Source of the DNA: an uncultured Flavobacteriales bacterium
GTDB lineage: Bacteria; Bacteroidota; Bacteroidia; Flavobacteriales_D; Parvicellaceae
Assembly (NCBI GenBank): GCA_913030835.1
Contig: CAJWDP010000003.1
Coordinates: forward strand, 1-64,000
Direction of reading: 5' to 3'
DNA: 64,000 nucleotides
In this document: piece by piece, positions 44,567 to 54,280 of the stretch
Layout of the letters: each line of letters begins with the position of its first letter
Numbering within the stretch: position 1 is the stretch's first letter
Notes under the pieces: model-generated
Database searches by the model: none
What the model was told of the DNA's origin: nothing
The model's input: only the letters and a program-made list of their open reading frames with translations
Position numbers and translations under genes: made by a program

Positions 44567-45166
44567 ATGGGGCGTAAATCCGTAGAAAAGGAAAGAAAAG
44601 AGCTTGACGCAAAGCAAAAAAAATGGTTAAAAAAGGTCCTGCCCTATTTTTACGAGCATGGGGTGCATAAAGTAACCATGGACCAAATTTCCGACCACCT
44701 AGGAATTTCGAAAGCAACAATTTACAATTACTTCAAGTCTAAAGAGGAGTTAATCGAAGCCGCTGTATGGTTAAAACTTACAGACCTTTCCATAATGAAA
44801 GAATTTCTTTTTAATGACGAACTAGACTTCATAGAGCGCTATTATGAAGGGGTGAAACACTTCACCACCAATCTGGGCGGCCTAACCACAGAGTACTTGA
44901 ATGAGCTCAAAGTATTTTTCCCCAACTGCTGGGAACCCATTCAGCTATTTCAGAAAGCATCTGTAGAAAACCTGATGCAGTATTATCAAATTGGAATAGA
45001 GCGTGGAATTTTTACTGAATTTAACATTGCGCTAATGGCTCAACAAGACCGACTCTTTTTTGATTTAGTTACTGATGCAGCATTTCTAGCCAAACACAAC
45101 CTCAGTCTTCAGCTCGCATTCGAAGAGTACTTTGCCACCAAATTCAATGGTATTCTTGAACGGTAA
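44567..45166 (+). CDS. TetR/AcrR family transcriptional regulator (second copy)
   Basis: A 199-residue regulator. The DNA-binding helix-turn-helix (HKVTMDQISDHLGISKATIYNYFKSKEELIEAA, about 36-68) is clear. The N-terminus MGRKSVEKERKELDAKQKKW and overall layout resemble the TetR at 38776, so the two are likely paralogues. It is divergent from the barrel/lipoprotein pair and upstream of the alpha/beta hydrolase. A 149-base gap with repeats (45263-45307) separates it from that gene. Confidence 0.87.
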   Translation: MGRKSVEKERKELDAKQKKWLKKVLPYFYEHGVHKVTMDQISDHLGISKATIYNYFKSKEELIEAAVWLKLTDLSIMKEFLFNDELDFIERYYEGVKHFTTNLGGLTTEYLNELKVFFPNCWEPIQLFQKASVENLMQYYQIGIERGIFTEFNIALMAQQDRLFFDLVTDAAFLAKHNLSLQLAFEEYFATKFNGILER

Positions 45167-45262
45167 TAGTGGCCTTCTTGTATCCTAATTTAAAAATCTC
45201 TCGTAGAATCGCTTGATTTAGAAAGAAAGATCAATTGAAATCAATGATTCTTTAGGAATGGT

Positions 45263-45307
45263 TAACGGGAAAATTGAAACACGTATTTCCCGTAAAGTAT
45301 TTCCGTA
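45263..45307. promoter_or_regulatory. Inverted and direct repeats upstream of the alpha/beta hydrolase gene, candidate operator
   Basis: ACGGGAAA (45265-45272) and TTTCCCGT (45286-45293) form a perfect 8-bp inverted repeat with a 13-base centre. The right half is also part of a direct repeat: GTATTTCCCGTA (45283-45294) and GTATTTCCGTA (45297-45307). The array ends 8 bases before the ATG at 45316. With a TetR gene immediately upstream, an operator is plausible; an RNA hairpin is the alternative. Confidence 0.45.
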
Positions 45308-45315
45308 GTTAAACT

Positions 45316-46173
45316 ATGAATACATCTGAAATCAAAATTGAAGATCGGTTACTTGCAAAGTACACCAATGAACATTCCAAGTGGATTGAAATTTCAGGCA
45401 TACCCGTGCACTACAGAGATGAGGGAGAAGGAGATGTTCTAATCCTATTGCATGGAAGCTTTTCGTCGCTTCATACTTTTGACGATTGGACAAGAATCTT
45501 AAAACATAATTTTCGAATCATTCGGTTGGACGTTCCCGGATTCGGACTAACTGGGCCGGCAAAATCCAATAACTACTCCATTGAATTGTTCATTGAATTT
45601 TTGGATCAATTCACCAAGTCCCTTCATATCAATCGATTCTACCTTGCAGGAAGCTCCCTTGGTGGCTGGCTTTCGTGGGAATTTGCCATAAACAATCCCG
45701 ACAAAGTCATGAAGCTTATACTGATCAATTCTGCCGGGTATATTGACCGAAATAACTTTCCTCTCCCCTTCTTAATTGCTCAAACACCGGTGCTCAGAAA
45801 TGTTTTCTCATTCACACCAAAAGCTGTGGTCAGAAGGTTTGTCCGCCAAGTTTTTTACGATCAGTCTAAAGTTACAGAAGATGTAGTAGACCGGTATTAT
45901 GACATTTTTCAACGAGAGGGCAATAAGAAGGCTTTCGTTCAATTTGCGAACACAAGGTTTACGCAAAACACGAATAGCCTGAATGATTTGGTAATGCCTG
46001 TGTTAATTCAATGGGGAAAGGAGGATCGTTGGTTGAATGTTGAAAACGCTTACAAATTTCAAGAAGCTATACCTACCAATCAATTGATCATCTATGATGA
46101 AACAGGTCATTTACCCATGGAGGAATGCCCTCAACAATCAGCAGAAGATGTAATGCAATTTTTAATGAACTAA
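45316..46173 (+). CDS. Alpha/beta hydrolase
   Basis: A 285-residue alpha/beta-fold hydrolase with all catalytic parts: the oxyanion LHGSFSS (about 51-57), the nucleophile elbow GSSLGG (serine near 117), the acid in WGKEDRWL, and the histidine in DETGHLPMEE near the C-terminus. The N-terminus VHYRDEGEGDVLILLHG is typical of the epoxide hydrolase/esterase/C-C hydrolase branch. The substrate cannot be told. It follows a TetR gene and candidate operator, and precedes the YVTN/SPOR gene by 13 bases. Confidence 0.85.
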   Translation: MNTSEIKIEDRLLAKYTNEHSKWIEISGIPVHYRDEGEGDVLILLHGSFSSLHTFDDWTRILKHNFRIIRLDVPGFGLTGPAKSNNYSIELFIEFLDQFTKSLHINRFYLAGSSLGGWLSWEFAINNPDKVMKLILINSAGYIDRNNFPLPFLIAQTPVLRNVFSFTPKAVVRRFVRQVFYDQSKVTEDVVDRYYDIFQREGNKKAFVQFANTRFTQNTNSLNDLVMPVLIQWGKEDRWLNVENAYKFQEAIPTNQLIIYDETGHLPMEECPQQSAEDVMQFLMN

Positions 46174-46186
46174 GATCAAATTTCGA

Positions 46187-47677
46187 ATGAAAGAACTCAT
46201 TGTATTCGTCGTAGTCGTTCCTGTACTTTTCTTTTCCTATCGCGTTCATGGTCAGAGCGAAATGGATAGCAGTTTGTCTCTACTCACTTCCATATCAGGT
46301 CATATGTCTCCTAAATCCATCGTTCATTCTGGAAATGGACAGTTCTTTTCACAAAATATGATGTACCGACATACGGTTACCGTGCACGACCGTACACACA
46401 AGTTAGTAGCAACAATTGAGGATGCAATCACACCTTCGGATTACCAATTATCAGGCAACGAAAAATTACGCGGTGCCCCCGTAGAGTGTGCATTTTCGCA
46501 CAACGGAAAATATGCATGGGTATCCAACTATACCATGAGCGGTAAAGGATTCAATAATCCGGGTTGTGATGCCTGCCATGGTTCTAAATATGATAGTAGT
46601 TTTGTCTATAAAATAGATTTGGATAATTATAAAATTATCAACGCTATTGCCGTTGGATCTGTCCCTAAATTTATTGCTACTGCGCCCAATGATTCAATGT
46701 TACTGGTCAGCAACTGGAGCAGTGGAAACGTAAGTTTGATCGACCTCGTCAATGAAAAGGAAATTAAACAAATCGAGGTAGGAACTCACCCCAGAGGCAT
46801 CGCGATAAGTCCCGACTCAAGAACCGCATATGTCGCAATTATGGGCTCTTCCAAATTGGTGAAGATCAACCTTAAAGATTACTCAAAGACCGTTATATCT
46901 GACATAGGTCGAGGACCAAGACACCTTTGCATTGACCCGGAAGGCAGATATCTTTACGTGAGCATCAACGGAGAAGGCAAAATTGGCAAATACGACTTGA
47001 TTAGTGGATCAATTGAAAAAATAAGAACCGGTAGAATGCCGCGATCGATGGCCCTGAGCGAAGATGGGAATTTTCTATATGTAGTCAATTATGGAGATCA
47101 CAAGCTGACCAAAGTGAGCACCAATGATTTTAAAATACGAGATCAGATAAAAACAGGCAGTAAACCCATCGGTGTTACTATCGACAATGAAATGGGAAGA
47201 GTCTGGGTTTCTTGCTATTCCGGTAAAATTAATGTGTTTGAGGACTCAATTCTAGCATTGCACAAAAGCTTTTTAGATAGGACATTACTGGCATTGGGCA
47301 ATCCAGCAGATTTCATTCCTGAAGTGCGATTCAATTCAGATACTATGTTGTTAGCTAAAGAAACACCCGGTCCGAAAAAAGAGGAAATTTCTACAAAACT
47401 GCAGCCAACAATTGAAGCGGAAAGCAAACCTGCGAATCCACATAGTTCAGCGTATCACATCGTTGCAGGAAGTTTTAGCCAGTTGGATAACGCAAAAAGG
47501 GCAAAACTAAATTGGATCAACCAAGGATTCGAGGCGCAAGTGATAAAATCGGAAAAAGGGTTTCATTTAATTAGCATTGCCTGTGACCATGATAAAAGTG
47601 TATTGATTGAACGACTAGATCAGTACAAAAAAGGAAATGACGTAGGATTTTGGATCTATAAGGGATTCGTCAATTAA
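46187..47677 (+). CDS. YVTN/YncE-type beta-propeller protein with C-terminal SPOR domain
   Basis: A 496-residue exported protein: signal peptide (about 1-22), then YVTN-type propeller repeats (about 45-355; LLVSNWSSGNVSLIDLVN, AISPDSRTAYVAIMGSSKLVKI, ALSEDGNFLYVVNYGDHKLTKV). A proline/glutamate-rich linker (about 390-420) leads to a SPOR domain (about 423-496; YHIVAGSFSQLDNAKRAK), which binds denuded peptidoglycan. A CDACH sequence at residues 127-131 has the form of a c-type haem site but sits in a loop where related propellers may simply carry a CxxC. The combination suggests a periplasmic sensor or scaffold at peptidoglycan; no function is established. Confidence 0.78.
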   Translation: MKELIVFVVVVPVLFFSYRVHGQSEMDSSLSLLTSISGHMSPKSIVHSGNGQFFSQNMMYRHTVTVHDRTHKLVATIEDAITPSDYQLSGNEKLRGAPVECAFSHNGKYAWVSNYTMSGKGFNNPGCDACHGSKYDSSFVYKIDLDNYKIINAIAVGSVPKFIATAPNDSMLLVSNWSSGNVSLIDLVNEKEIKQIEVGTHPRGIAISPDSRTAYVAIMGSSKLVKINLKDYSKTVISDIGRGPRHLCIDPEGRYLYVSINGEGKIGKYDLISGSIEKIRTGRMPRSMALSEDGNFLYVVNYGDHKLTKVSTNDFKIRDQIKTGSKPIGVTIDNEMGRVWVSCYSGKINVFEDSILALHKSFLDRTLLALGNPADFIPEVRFNSDTMLLAKETPGPKKEEISTKLQPTIEAESKPANPHSSAYHIVAGSFSQLDNAKRAKLNWINQGFEAQVIKSEKGFHLISIACDHDKSVLIERLDQYKKGNDVGFWIYKGFVN

Positions 47678-48069
47678 CGAAAATCGAACTCTTCAACCGC
47701 CTGCACATCAAAATTCAGATCATCGAATAAATCCTTAAATTCCAATCCTGCATCCTCCATGTCCAAATCATCTTCTTCATAGATCCATTTGATTTGAACT
47801 CTCGTATTTCCCGATTGATTTGCCTTTCGGTACTTTTTCATTAAGTCTCTGAGAAACAGAGTAGTACTTGTGTTAAAATATTCCAAATGCAATTCAACCA
47901 AGCTCACTTCCAGCGGTGATGATAAATATTCCTCTACTTCCAAATACAGCCCCCTGTAAAACTCTTTCGAGTCCTCAGGTATCGAAATTCCTTTAATTTT
48001 TAACACCCCTGTTAAAGGTGAAAAATCAATCTCCGGCGTTTTCTCAGTTGCGTTAATTTGAAAAAGCAT
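47674..48069 (-). CDS. SiaC-like regulatory phosphoprotein (DUF1987)
   Basis: A 131-residue protein of the SiaC/DUF1987 family. In Pseudomonas SiaC is phosphorylated by the SiaB kinase and dephosphorylated by the PP2C phosphatase SiaA to control diguanylate cyclase activity and aggregation. Conserved blocks are TEKTPEIDFSPLTGVLKIKG, the SIPEDSKEFYRGLYLEVEEYL region and FNTSTTLFLRDLMKKY, where the S/T cluster is the phosphorylation region. No SiaA or SiaB gene is adjacent. It overlaps the converging YVTN/SPOR gene by 4 bases. Confidence 0.82.
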   Translation of the reverse strand: MLFQINATEKTPEIDFSPLTGVLKIKGISIPEDSKEFYRGLYLEVEEYLSSPLEVSLVELHLEYFNTSTTLFLRDLMKKYRKANQSGNTRVQIKWIYEEDDLDMEDAGLEFKDLFDDLNFDVQAVEEFDFR

Positions 48070-48096
48070 GCTCCTAAAATATGAATATTATTCCTA

Positions 48097-48124
48097 TAAT
48101 CTTATCGATTTTTTAATAAGATTA
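48097..48124. promoter_or_regulatory. Perfect 9-bp inverted repeat upstream of the SiaC-like gene
   Basis: TAATCTTAT (48097-48105) and ATAAGATTA (48116-48124) are exact complements around a 10-base centre, 27 bases upstream of the minus-strand start at 48069. It could be an operator or a 5'-leader hairpin. On neither strand is it followed by a T-run, so it is not a convincing terminator for the mutase gene upstream. Confidence 0.45.
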
Positions 48125-48208
48125 CGTGTTTTACCCAATTATTTTTTCCACCAATCGATTTTTCATAACTTTTATTCGGTGGGGAATAACCTCTGTTTAA
48201 GGGTTAAA

Positions 48209-51200
48209 TTACATATTTCGTCGATATTGTCCCCCCACTTGAAACAAGGCATCCGTTATCTGTCCGAGTGAACAATATTTCGTTGCTTCCATGAGCTCTT
48301 CGAAAATGTTTTGGTTCTGGGTTGCAGCAGTTTTCACCCGATCCAAAGCATGTCTGGATTTATCTGAATTCACTTTTTGGAGGTCCTCAAGCATGTTAAT
48401 CTGGTATTCTTTTTCTTCCGTATTAGCTCGGATGACTTCCTGGGGAATAATGGTTGGTGACCCCTTGGAGCTAAGGAAAGTATTCACCCCAATGATCGGG
48501 TATTCTCCTGTGTGTTTTAAACTTTCATAGTACAAAGACTCCTCTTGAATCTTGCTTCTCTGATACATGGTTTCCATTGCTCCAAGTACCCCTCCTCGCT
48601 CAGAAATACGCTCAAACTCCAACAAAACGGCTTCTTCAACCAAATCCGTTAGTTCCTCAATAATAAAGGAACCTTGTAAAGGGTTTTCATTTTTTGCCAA
48701 TCCCAGCTCCCGGTTGATGATCAATTGGATCGCCATCGCCCTTCGAACAGATTCTTCTGTTGGAGTTGTTATCGCCTCATCGTAAGCATTCGTATGAAGA
48801 GAGTTACAATTGTCGTAAATTGCATACAAGGCCTGCAGCGTTGTTCTAATATCGTTAAAATCAATTTCTTGAGCGTGCAACGACCTACCCGATGTCTGAA
48901 TATGGTATTTGAGCATTTGCGCCCGCTTATCAGCACCGTATTTTTTTGACAATGCTTTGGCCCATATTCTCCTTGCCACCCTTCCAATCACTGCATACTC
49001 AGGGTCGATACCGTTGGAGAAAAAGAATGACAAATTGGGACCAAACTTATTGATGTCCATTCCACGACTCAGATAATACTCGACGTAAGTGAATCCATTG
49101 GCAAGTGTAAATGCAAGCTGCGAAATCGGATTTGAACCGGCTTCTGCAATGTGGTATCCTGAAATTGACACCGAATAAAAGTTGCGCACCTCATTGGCTA
49201 TGAAATACTCCTGAACATCACCCATCAATCTCAGGGCAAATTCTGTCGAGAAGATGCACGTATTCTGTGCCTGATCCTCCTTCAAAATATCAGCTTGAAC
49301 AGTACCTCTTACTATGGAAAGGGTTTCTTTCTTGATCTTATTGTAAGCTTCAGGTTTTAGTACCTGATCACCCGTCAAACCTAACAGCATCAGACCAAGT
49401 CCGTCGTTTCCTTCGGGCAAATCCCCTTGATATTTAGGACGACTGAGTCCATTATTGTCGTATTTTTCTTTGAAGGCGTTTTCCACCTCCTCCTGCAATC
49501 CATTTTCTTTAATGTATTTTTCACAGTTCTGATCGATGGCCGCATTCATGAAAAAACCAAGTAGCATGGGCGCAGGGCCATTTATTGTCATACTCACCGA
49601 TGTCGCCTTATTTGATAGGTCAAAACCGGAATAGAGTTTTTTTGCGTCATCCAGACAACAGATCGAAACACCTGCGTTACCAATCTTCCCATAAATATCC
49701 GGACGAATTGCAGGATCATTACCATATAAGGTAACAGAATCAAATGCTGTTGATAATCGTTTTGCGGGCATTCCCAGACTTACATAGTGAAATCGTTTAT
49801 TGGTTCTTTCAGGACCACCTTCACCTGCAAACATTCTTGTGGGGTCCTCTCCTTCCCTCTTGAAGGGGAACAAGCCAGAGGTAAACGGAAAATCTCCAGG
49901 AACATTCTCTTGCAACATCCATCTTAATCTATCCCCCCATCCTGAATATTTCGGTAACACCACTTTAGGAATATCCAATTGCGATAGAGACTTGGTATGG
50001 GTTTCCACCGAAAGCTCCCTACCTCTCACTTCGTATTTATAGATCGGATCCTTATACCTTGCTACTTTTTCATCCCAGGCTTCAAGTAATTTCCAATTTC
50101 TCTGATCAAGATCAAGCTTAACATCATCGAATCTTTCACTCAATCCCGAAATTATTTCATCACCATCACCGGGAACATTTTTAATTACCTGGATAGCGCT
50201 TTGGAGACCGTACAATTGATCTGCTACTTCACATTGGTTCTTTACCCAATCATCATATGCTCTATTGTTTTCGCTTATTTCAGCAAGATATCTGGTCCTT
50301 GCCGGAGGTATTACGTAAATCTTCTCCGACATTTCTTTCGTAATCTCGAAAGAGGAATTGAGGTCCGAGCTGGTCTTCTCGACCATTTTATCCATTAACG
50401 CCTTGTACAATGAGTTCATACCAGGGTCATTGAACTGAGATGCAATGGTTCCAAAAACCGGAATTTCATCGTCAGAGGTATCCCATAAATTGTGATTTCT
50501 CTTGTACTGTTTTTTCACATCCCTCAATGCGTCAAGTGCTCCCCTCTTATCAAACTTGTTCAATGCAACAATATCAGCAAAATCCAACATGTCTATTTTC
50601 TCCAGCTGAGTCGCTGCACCAAATTCTGGTGTCATTACATACAATGAAACATCTGAGTGATCCAGTATTTCGGTATCTGACTGTCCAATTCCTGAAGTTT
50701 CAAGTACTATCAAATCGAATCCCGCTACTTTCAAAATTTCAATGGCAGATGAAACGTGCTTCGACAGAGCAAGATTAGATTGTCTTGTAGCCAGCGAACG
50801 CATATATATTCTTCCATTATTGATAGCGTTCATTCGAATCCTATCCCCGAGCAAGGCCCCTCCGGTCTTTCGTTTAGAAGGATCGACTGATACTATGGCC
50901 ATTGTTTTGTCCTCGAAATCAGTAATAAATCGGCGTACCAATTCATCCACTAATGAAGATTTCCCTGCACCTCCCGTTCCGGTTATACCCAAAACCGGTG
51001 TGTCCATCTGATTTGAAAGCTTTTCGATTTCAGCTAATTTTTCCCGGTGTTCATCGGGATAGTTTTCGGCAGCTGAGATCATTCTTCCTATTGTTCCGTA
51101 GTCAGTTCTACTCAAAGAACTTATTTCTGCATCGATCTTTTTTCCCGTTGGAAAATCACATTTTTCAACAAGATCATTGATCATTCCTTGAAGTCCCATA

Positions 51201-51586
51201 TCCCGACCATCATCGGGATGATATATACGAGCAATTCCATAGTCATGAAGCTCTTTGATTTCACTGGGAAGAATGGTTCCTCCCCCTCCACCAAAAATTT
51301 TTATATGGTCTGCATTTTTCTCTTTCAGCAGGTCATACATGTACTTAAAATACTCCATGTGCCCACCCTGATAAGAAGTCAGCGCGATCGCTTGCGCATC
51401 TTCTTGGATGGAACAATTCACGATCTCTTCAACACTTCGATCATGCCCCAGATGAATGACCTCACAACCCGTAGATTGTATGATTCTTCGCATGATATTG
51501 ATCGCTGCGTCGTGACCATCAAAAAGAGATGCTGCAGTTACAATTCGTATCTTATTGTTGGGTACGTAGGGAGTAATTTTTTCCAT
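48209..51586 (-). CDS. icmF: Fused acyl-CoA mutase IcmF (B12 domain, G-protein chaperone, mutase)
   Basis: A 1125-residue adenosylcobalamin enzyme with the IcmF order. An N-terminal B12-binding domain (about 8-145) has [11 protein letters not shown] MeaB-type GTPase follows, with P-loop [12 protein letters not shown] near 200-212 and the NKFD box. The mutase barrel (about 545-1125) ends with [20 protein letters not shown]. IcmF interconverts isobutyryl- and n-butyryl-CoA, sometimes longer acyl-CoAs. The FPFKREGE region carries Phe where methylmalonyl-CoA mutase has Tyr, favouring IcmF over that enzyme. The start at 51586 ([12 protein letters not shown]) is preferred; 51613 adds nine residues. 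Confidence 0.9.
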   Translation of the reverse strand: MEKITPYVPNNKIRIVTAASLFDGHDAAINIMRRIIQSTGCEVIHLGHDRSVEEIVNCSIQEDAQAIALTSYQGGHMEYFKYMYDLLKEKNADHIKIFGGGGGTILPSEIKELHDYGIARIYHPDDGRDMGLQGMINDLVEKCDFPTGKKIDAEISSLSRTDYGTIGRMISAAENYPDEHREKLAEIEKLSNQMDTPVLGITGTGGAGKSSLVDELVRRFITDFEDKTMAIVSVDPSKRKTGGALLGDRIRMNAINNGRIYMRSLATRQSNLALSKHVSSAIEILKVAGFDLIVLETSGIGQSDTEILDHSDVSLYVMTPEFGAATQLEKIDMLDFADIVALNKFDKRGALDALRDVKKQYKRNHNLWDTSDDEIPVFGTIASQFNDPGMNSLYKALMDKMVEKTSSDLNSSFEITKEMSEKIYVIPPARTRYLAEISENNRAYDDWVKNQCEVADQLYGLQSAIQVIKNVPGDGDEIISGLSERFDDVKLDLDQRNWKLLEAWDEKVARYKDPIYKYEVRGRELSVETHTKSLSQLDIPKVVLPKYSGWGDRLRWMLQENVPGDFPFTSGLFPFKREGEDPTRMFAGEGGPERTNKRFHYVSLGMPAKRLSTAFDSVTLYGNDPAIRPDIYGKIGNAGVSICCLDDAKKLYSGFDLSNKATSVSMTINGPAPMLLGFFMNAAIDQNCEKYIKENGLQEEVENAFKEKYDNNGLSRPKYQGDLPEGNDGLGLMLLGLTGDQVLKPEAYNKIKKETLSIVRGTVQADILKEDQAQNTCIFSTEFALRLMGDVQEYFIANEVRNFYSVSISGYHIAEAGSNPISQLAFTLANGFTYVEYYLSRGMDINKFGPNLSFFFSNGIDPEYAVIGRVARRIWAKALSKKYGADKRAQMLKYHIQTSGRSLHAQEIDFNDIRTTLQALYAIYDNCNSLHTNAYDEAITTPTEESVRRAMAIQLIINRELGLAKNENPLQGSFIIEELTDLVEEAVLLEFERISERGGVLGAMETMYQRSKIQEESLYYESLKHTGEYPIIGVNTFLSSKGSPTIIPQEVIRANTEEKEYQINMLEDLQKVNSDKSRHALDRVKTAATQNQNIFEELMEATKYCSLGQITDALFQVGGQYRRNM

Positions 51587-51805
51587 AATATGTTGTTCCC
51601 GAAAAGCGAACAAATATAGTTATTTCGAAGGAAAATTATCAATTAGAAATACCCGAACAAACCGATACATTAAATTCAGCAAAATTTGCGTTTGTACTGT
51701 ATTGTGCTGAAGCTTCTATTAATGTGGGGTTTGGCTTCGATCTAGACTCAAAGATTTCAATTTCTTGTTTATCAGCTATTTGCGAAATATATTGTAAATT
51801 ACGGC

Positions 51806-54190
51806 ATGACACGTTCTATTTCTATCCTAGCCATTGCAGTATTCAGCTGCACCCAATATTTTGCTCAATGTCCATCTGGTATGGCAGAGTTAATCATTGA
51901 AATTGTACCTGATTCCTATCCATCGGAGATATCTTGGGATGTCACCTCATCGGGGGGAATTATAGCATCAGGAGCATCGGTCGGAGATACCATTTGTATC
52001 GACACTACGCAGTGCAATACGTTTACGATCTATGACTCTTATGGCGATGGGATATGCTGCGGATACGGAATCGGTTATTACAACCTGTACATTGACGGCA
52101 GTCTAGAGGCAACCGGAGGTGAATACGACAACTCGGAAAGCACCAGCTTTTTTTGTCCGCCGGGAAGTTCTTGTGAAAACCCAATTCTCATTGCGGAGGG
52201 CACACATTCAGCCGCCGTGCTTCCGGAAACATGGTATGAATGGTCTCCCGATTCGGCCGGGATTTATGAGATCACCACTTGTTTAGGTGCTACTTGTGAT
52301 ACAAGAATTTGGGTTTACGATCTGTGCTCCGGACTTGTATTCGATAGCGGGAACACAGGTACGATTTTTTACAACGATGACAATCCAACCTGCGGTGTAC
52401 AAGCCTATCTTACCGGAATTTTTGATCCTGCAAAGACCTATTACATTCGAATCGGTCAAGTGGGTACCTCATGTTCCTCCTTACCCATTAGCTGGTCCTT
52501 GAATTATCTATCTGAGGTAATCGGCTGCATGGATCCAAGCGCTTGTAATTATAACCCGCTGGCTACAGCAAGTGATACCTGTTATTATCTGGGAGACAGT
52601 CTGTGTCCAGACGGACCCGACCTTTGGCTACTCGAGGATGTACTAAGGAACTCCATGTTCGTTGATAATTTGAACAATACGGATCCCTGCACGATCAATG
52701 AAGGTTGCTTGCGAGGTTTTGGTGACAGAGAGATTATTCGTTTTACAACCCACATTAAAAATATTGGGAATTCAGACTATTATATTGGAACCCCTTCTGC
52801 AAATCCTAGTCAATTTGTTTGGGATAACTGCCATAGCCACAATCACTATGTTGGTTATGCCGAGTACATTTTGTACGATGAAGACAATTTCTCAACTCCA
52901 ATTGGTTTTAAAAATGGGTTCTGTGTAATGGACCTGGAATGTGACAGCGGTGGAGCCATGACATACGGATGTGGAAATATGGGTATCTCCTACGATTGTG
53001 GAGATTACTATGGTTCTTACCTCGATTGTCAGTGGATTGACATCACAGAAGTAGATACAGGTAGGTATGTACTCGTTACTAGAGTGAACTGGGACCAGTC
53101 TCCGGACGCCCTGGGACAATACGAAACAAGCTATGAGAACAATTGGGGACAAGCATGTTTTCATTTGGATAGAGACCCTATTACTGGCGCCCCTTCCATA
53201 ACGTTGGATACTGCCTGTTCACCTTACCTAGACTGTGCCGGTATTCCCTATGGTTCAACATTTGTAGATTGCAATGGAGTGTGCAATGGGACTGCTTTGA
53301 TGGGTGACATAAATAACGATCTCACACAATCGAATGCCGATGCGATTCAATATGTAGACGATATTTTGGGGAACAGTATCTCGGCGAATAATTGCAACGA
53401 CCTGAATGATGATGGTGATATCTCTGTTTACGATGCTTCATTGATCAATAGCTGCTACCTCTTTGGGACCAATCATGCTCATGATGGTGGCGGTTCACAT
53501 GATCATTGTGTTCTTCCTCTCAATGTACACAACATGTACGACACAGCTTACCTGAGTATTATTGGATACAACATCAGTGCAGGTTACATAGACATTGGTA
53601 TTAAAAATCCCAGTTCGAAAATAGTAGCTTACGAATTTACTATGGAAGGAGTAACCATAGGAAGTGTTGATAATTTGCAATCTCCTTCTCAATATCCAAT
53701 TACACCAAGTTATGCCTTAGGTGGAACTAAAGTTATCGGAATCTCTTATCTGGATTCTGTGATAGATAAATCGAATACCTATCAACCTTTATGCAGAATT
53801 AATATCTTCAATGTAACCAGTTCTATGATTTGTATTGAGTCAATTGTTGATGTGGTGGATGAATACTATCACACGGTTGAAAATGAAATTGAAGGTCCCT
53901 GCATTTTTGTAACCGGTATTTCAGAAAATAAGGAGTTTGCCACCATGCAAATTCAACCCAATCCATCTTCAAACGAAGCAACCATTCAATTGAATGCTAC
54001 CCTAAACTTAAACGGGAGCTTGGAAGTTTTTGATTTTCTCGGAAAAAGAGTTTTTCGGAAAACCCTTAATACAACTAATGAAACCATTGAGGCTATTGAT
54101 GTTTCCAGCTGGAATACAGGGGTTTACCACGTTGTTTTCACTTCAGAAGGCGGCACAATTCAACGGCCGTTACAGGTTGTCCACGAGTAA
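51806..54190 (+). CDS. T9SS-secreted lysyl oxidase domain protein
   Basis: A 794-residue secreted multidomain protein. Signal peptide about 1-20; an N-terminal beta domain (about 21-115); a GCMDPSACNYNP repeat near 245; then a lysyl oxidase domain (about 270-460). That domain holds the copper ligands in WDNCHSHNH (H343, H345, H347), Lys369 in FKNGFC and Tyr402 in DYYGSYLDCQW. These match the human LOX copper histidines and the LTQ cofactor residues K320 and Y355. Dockerin/EF-hand-like Asp loops (GDINNDL, DLNDDGDIS; about 495-550) follow. A type A T9SS sorting domain (about 715-794, starting IQPNPSSNEA) ends it. It likely oxidises primary amines, such as protein lysines, outside the cell. Substrate unknown. 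Confidence 0.85.
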   Translation: MTRSISILAIAVFSCTQYFAQCPSGMAELIIEIVPDSYPSEISWDVTSSGGIIASGASVGDTICIDTTQCNTFTIYDSYGDGICCGYGIGYYNLYIDGSLEATGGEYDNSESTSFFCPPGSSCENPILIAEGTHSAAVLPETWYEWSPDSAGIYEITTCLGATCDTRIWVYDLCSGLVFDSGNTGTIFYNDDNPTCGVQAYLTGIFDPAKTYYIRIGQVGTSCSSLPISWSLNYLSEVIGCMDPSACNYNPLATASDTCYYLGDSLCPDGPDLWLLEDVLRNSMFVDNLNNTDPCTINEGCLRGFGDREIIRFTTHIKNIGNSDYYIGTPSANPSQFVWDNCHSHNHYVGYAEYILYDEDNFSTPIGFKNGFCVMDLECDSGGAMTYGCGNMGISYDCGDYYGSYLDCQWIDITEVDTGRYVLVTRVNWDQSPDALGQYETSYENNWGQACFHLDRDPITGAPSITLDTACSPYLDCAGIPYGSTFVDCNGVCNGTALMGDINNDLTQSNADAIQYVDDILGNSISANNCNDLNDDGDISVYDASLINSCYLFGTNHAHDGGGSHDHCVLPLNVHNMYDTAYLSIIGYNISAGYIDIGIKNPSSKIVAYEFTMEGVTIGSVDNLQSPSQYPITPSYALGGTKVIGISYLDSVIDKSNTYQPLCRINIFNVTSSMICIESIVDVVDEYYHTVENEIEGPCIFVTGISENKEFATMQIQPNPSSNEATIQLNATLNLNGSLEVFDFLGKRVFRKTLNTTNETIEAIDVSSWNTGVYHVVFTSEGGTIQRPLQVVHE

Positions 54191-54206
54191 TTAACCGTTA
54201 ATTTTT

Positions 54207-54228
54207 AATAAGTTAATTTCTTATTTTT
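54207..54228 (+). terminator. Weak terminator-like hairpin after the lysyl oxidase gene
   Basis: AATAAG (54207-54212) pairs with CTTATT (54220-54225) and runs into further Ts, 17 bases after the stop. The stem is short and almost all A/T, so termination would be inefficient. Confidence 0.3.
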
Positions 54229-54280
54229 CGACTATACATCTACTTCGCTTATATTCAATTAATCAATAAGCACAGTGCGT

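Noticed and set aside
50440-51011. Plus-strand open frames antisense to the IcmF gene.
   Set aside because: They are mirror frames of a strongly conserved gene and show no recognisable protein features.
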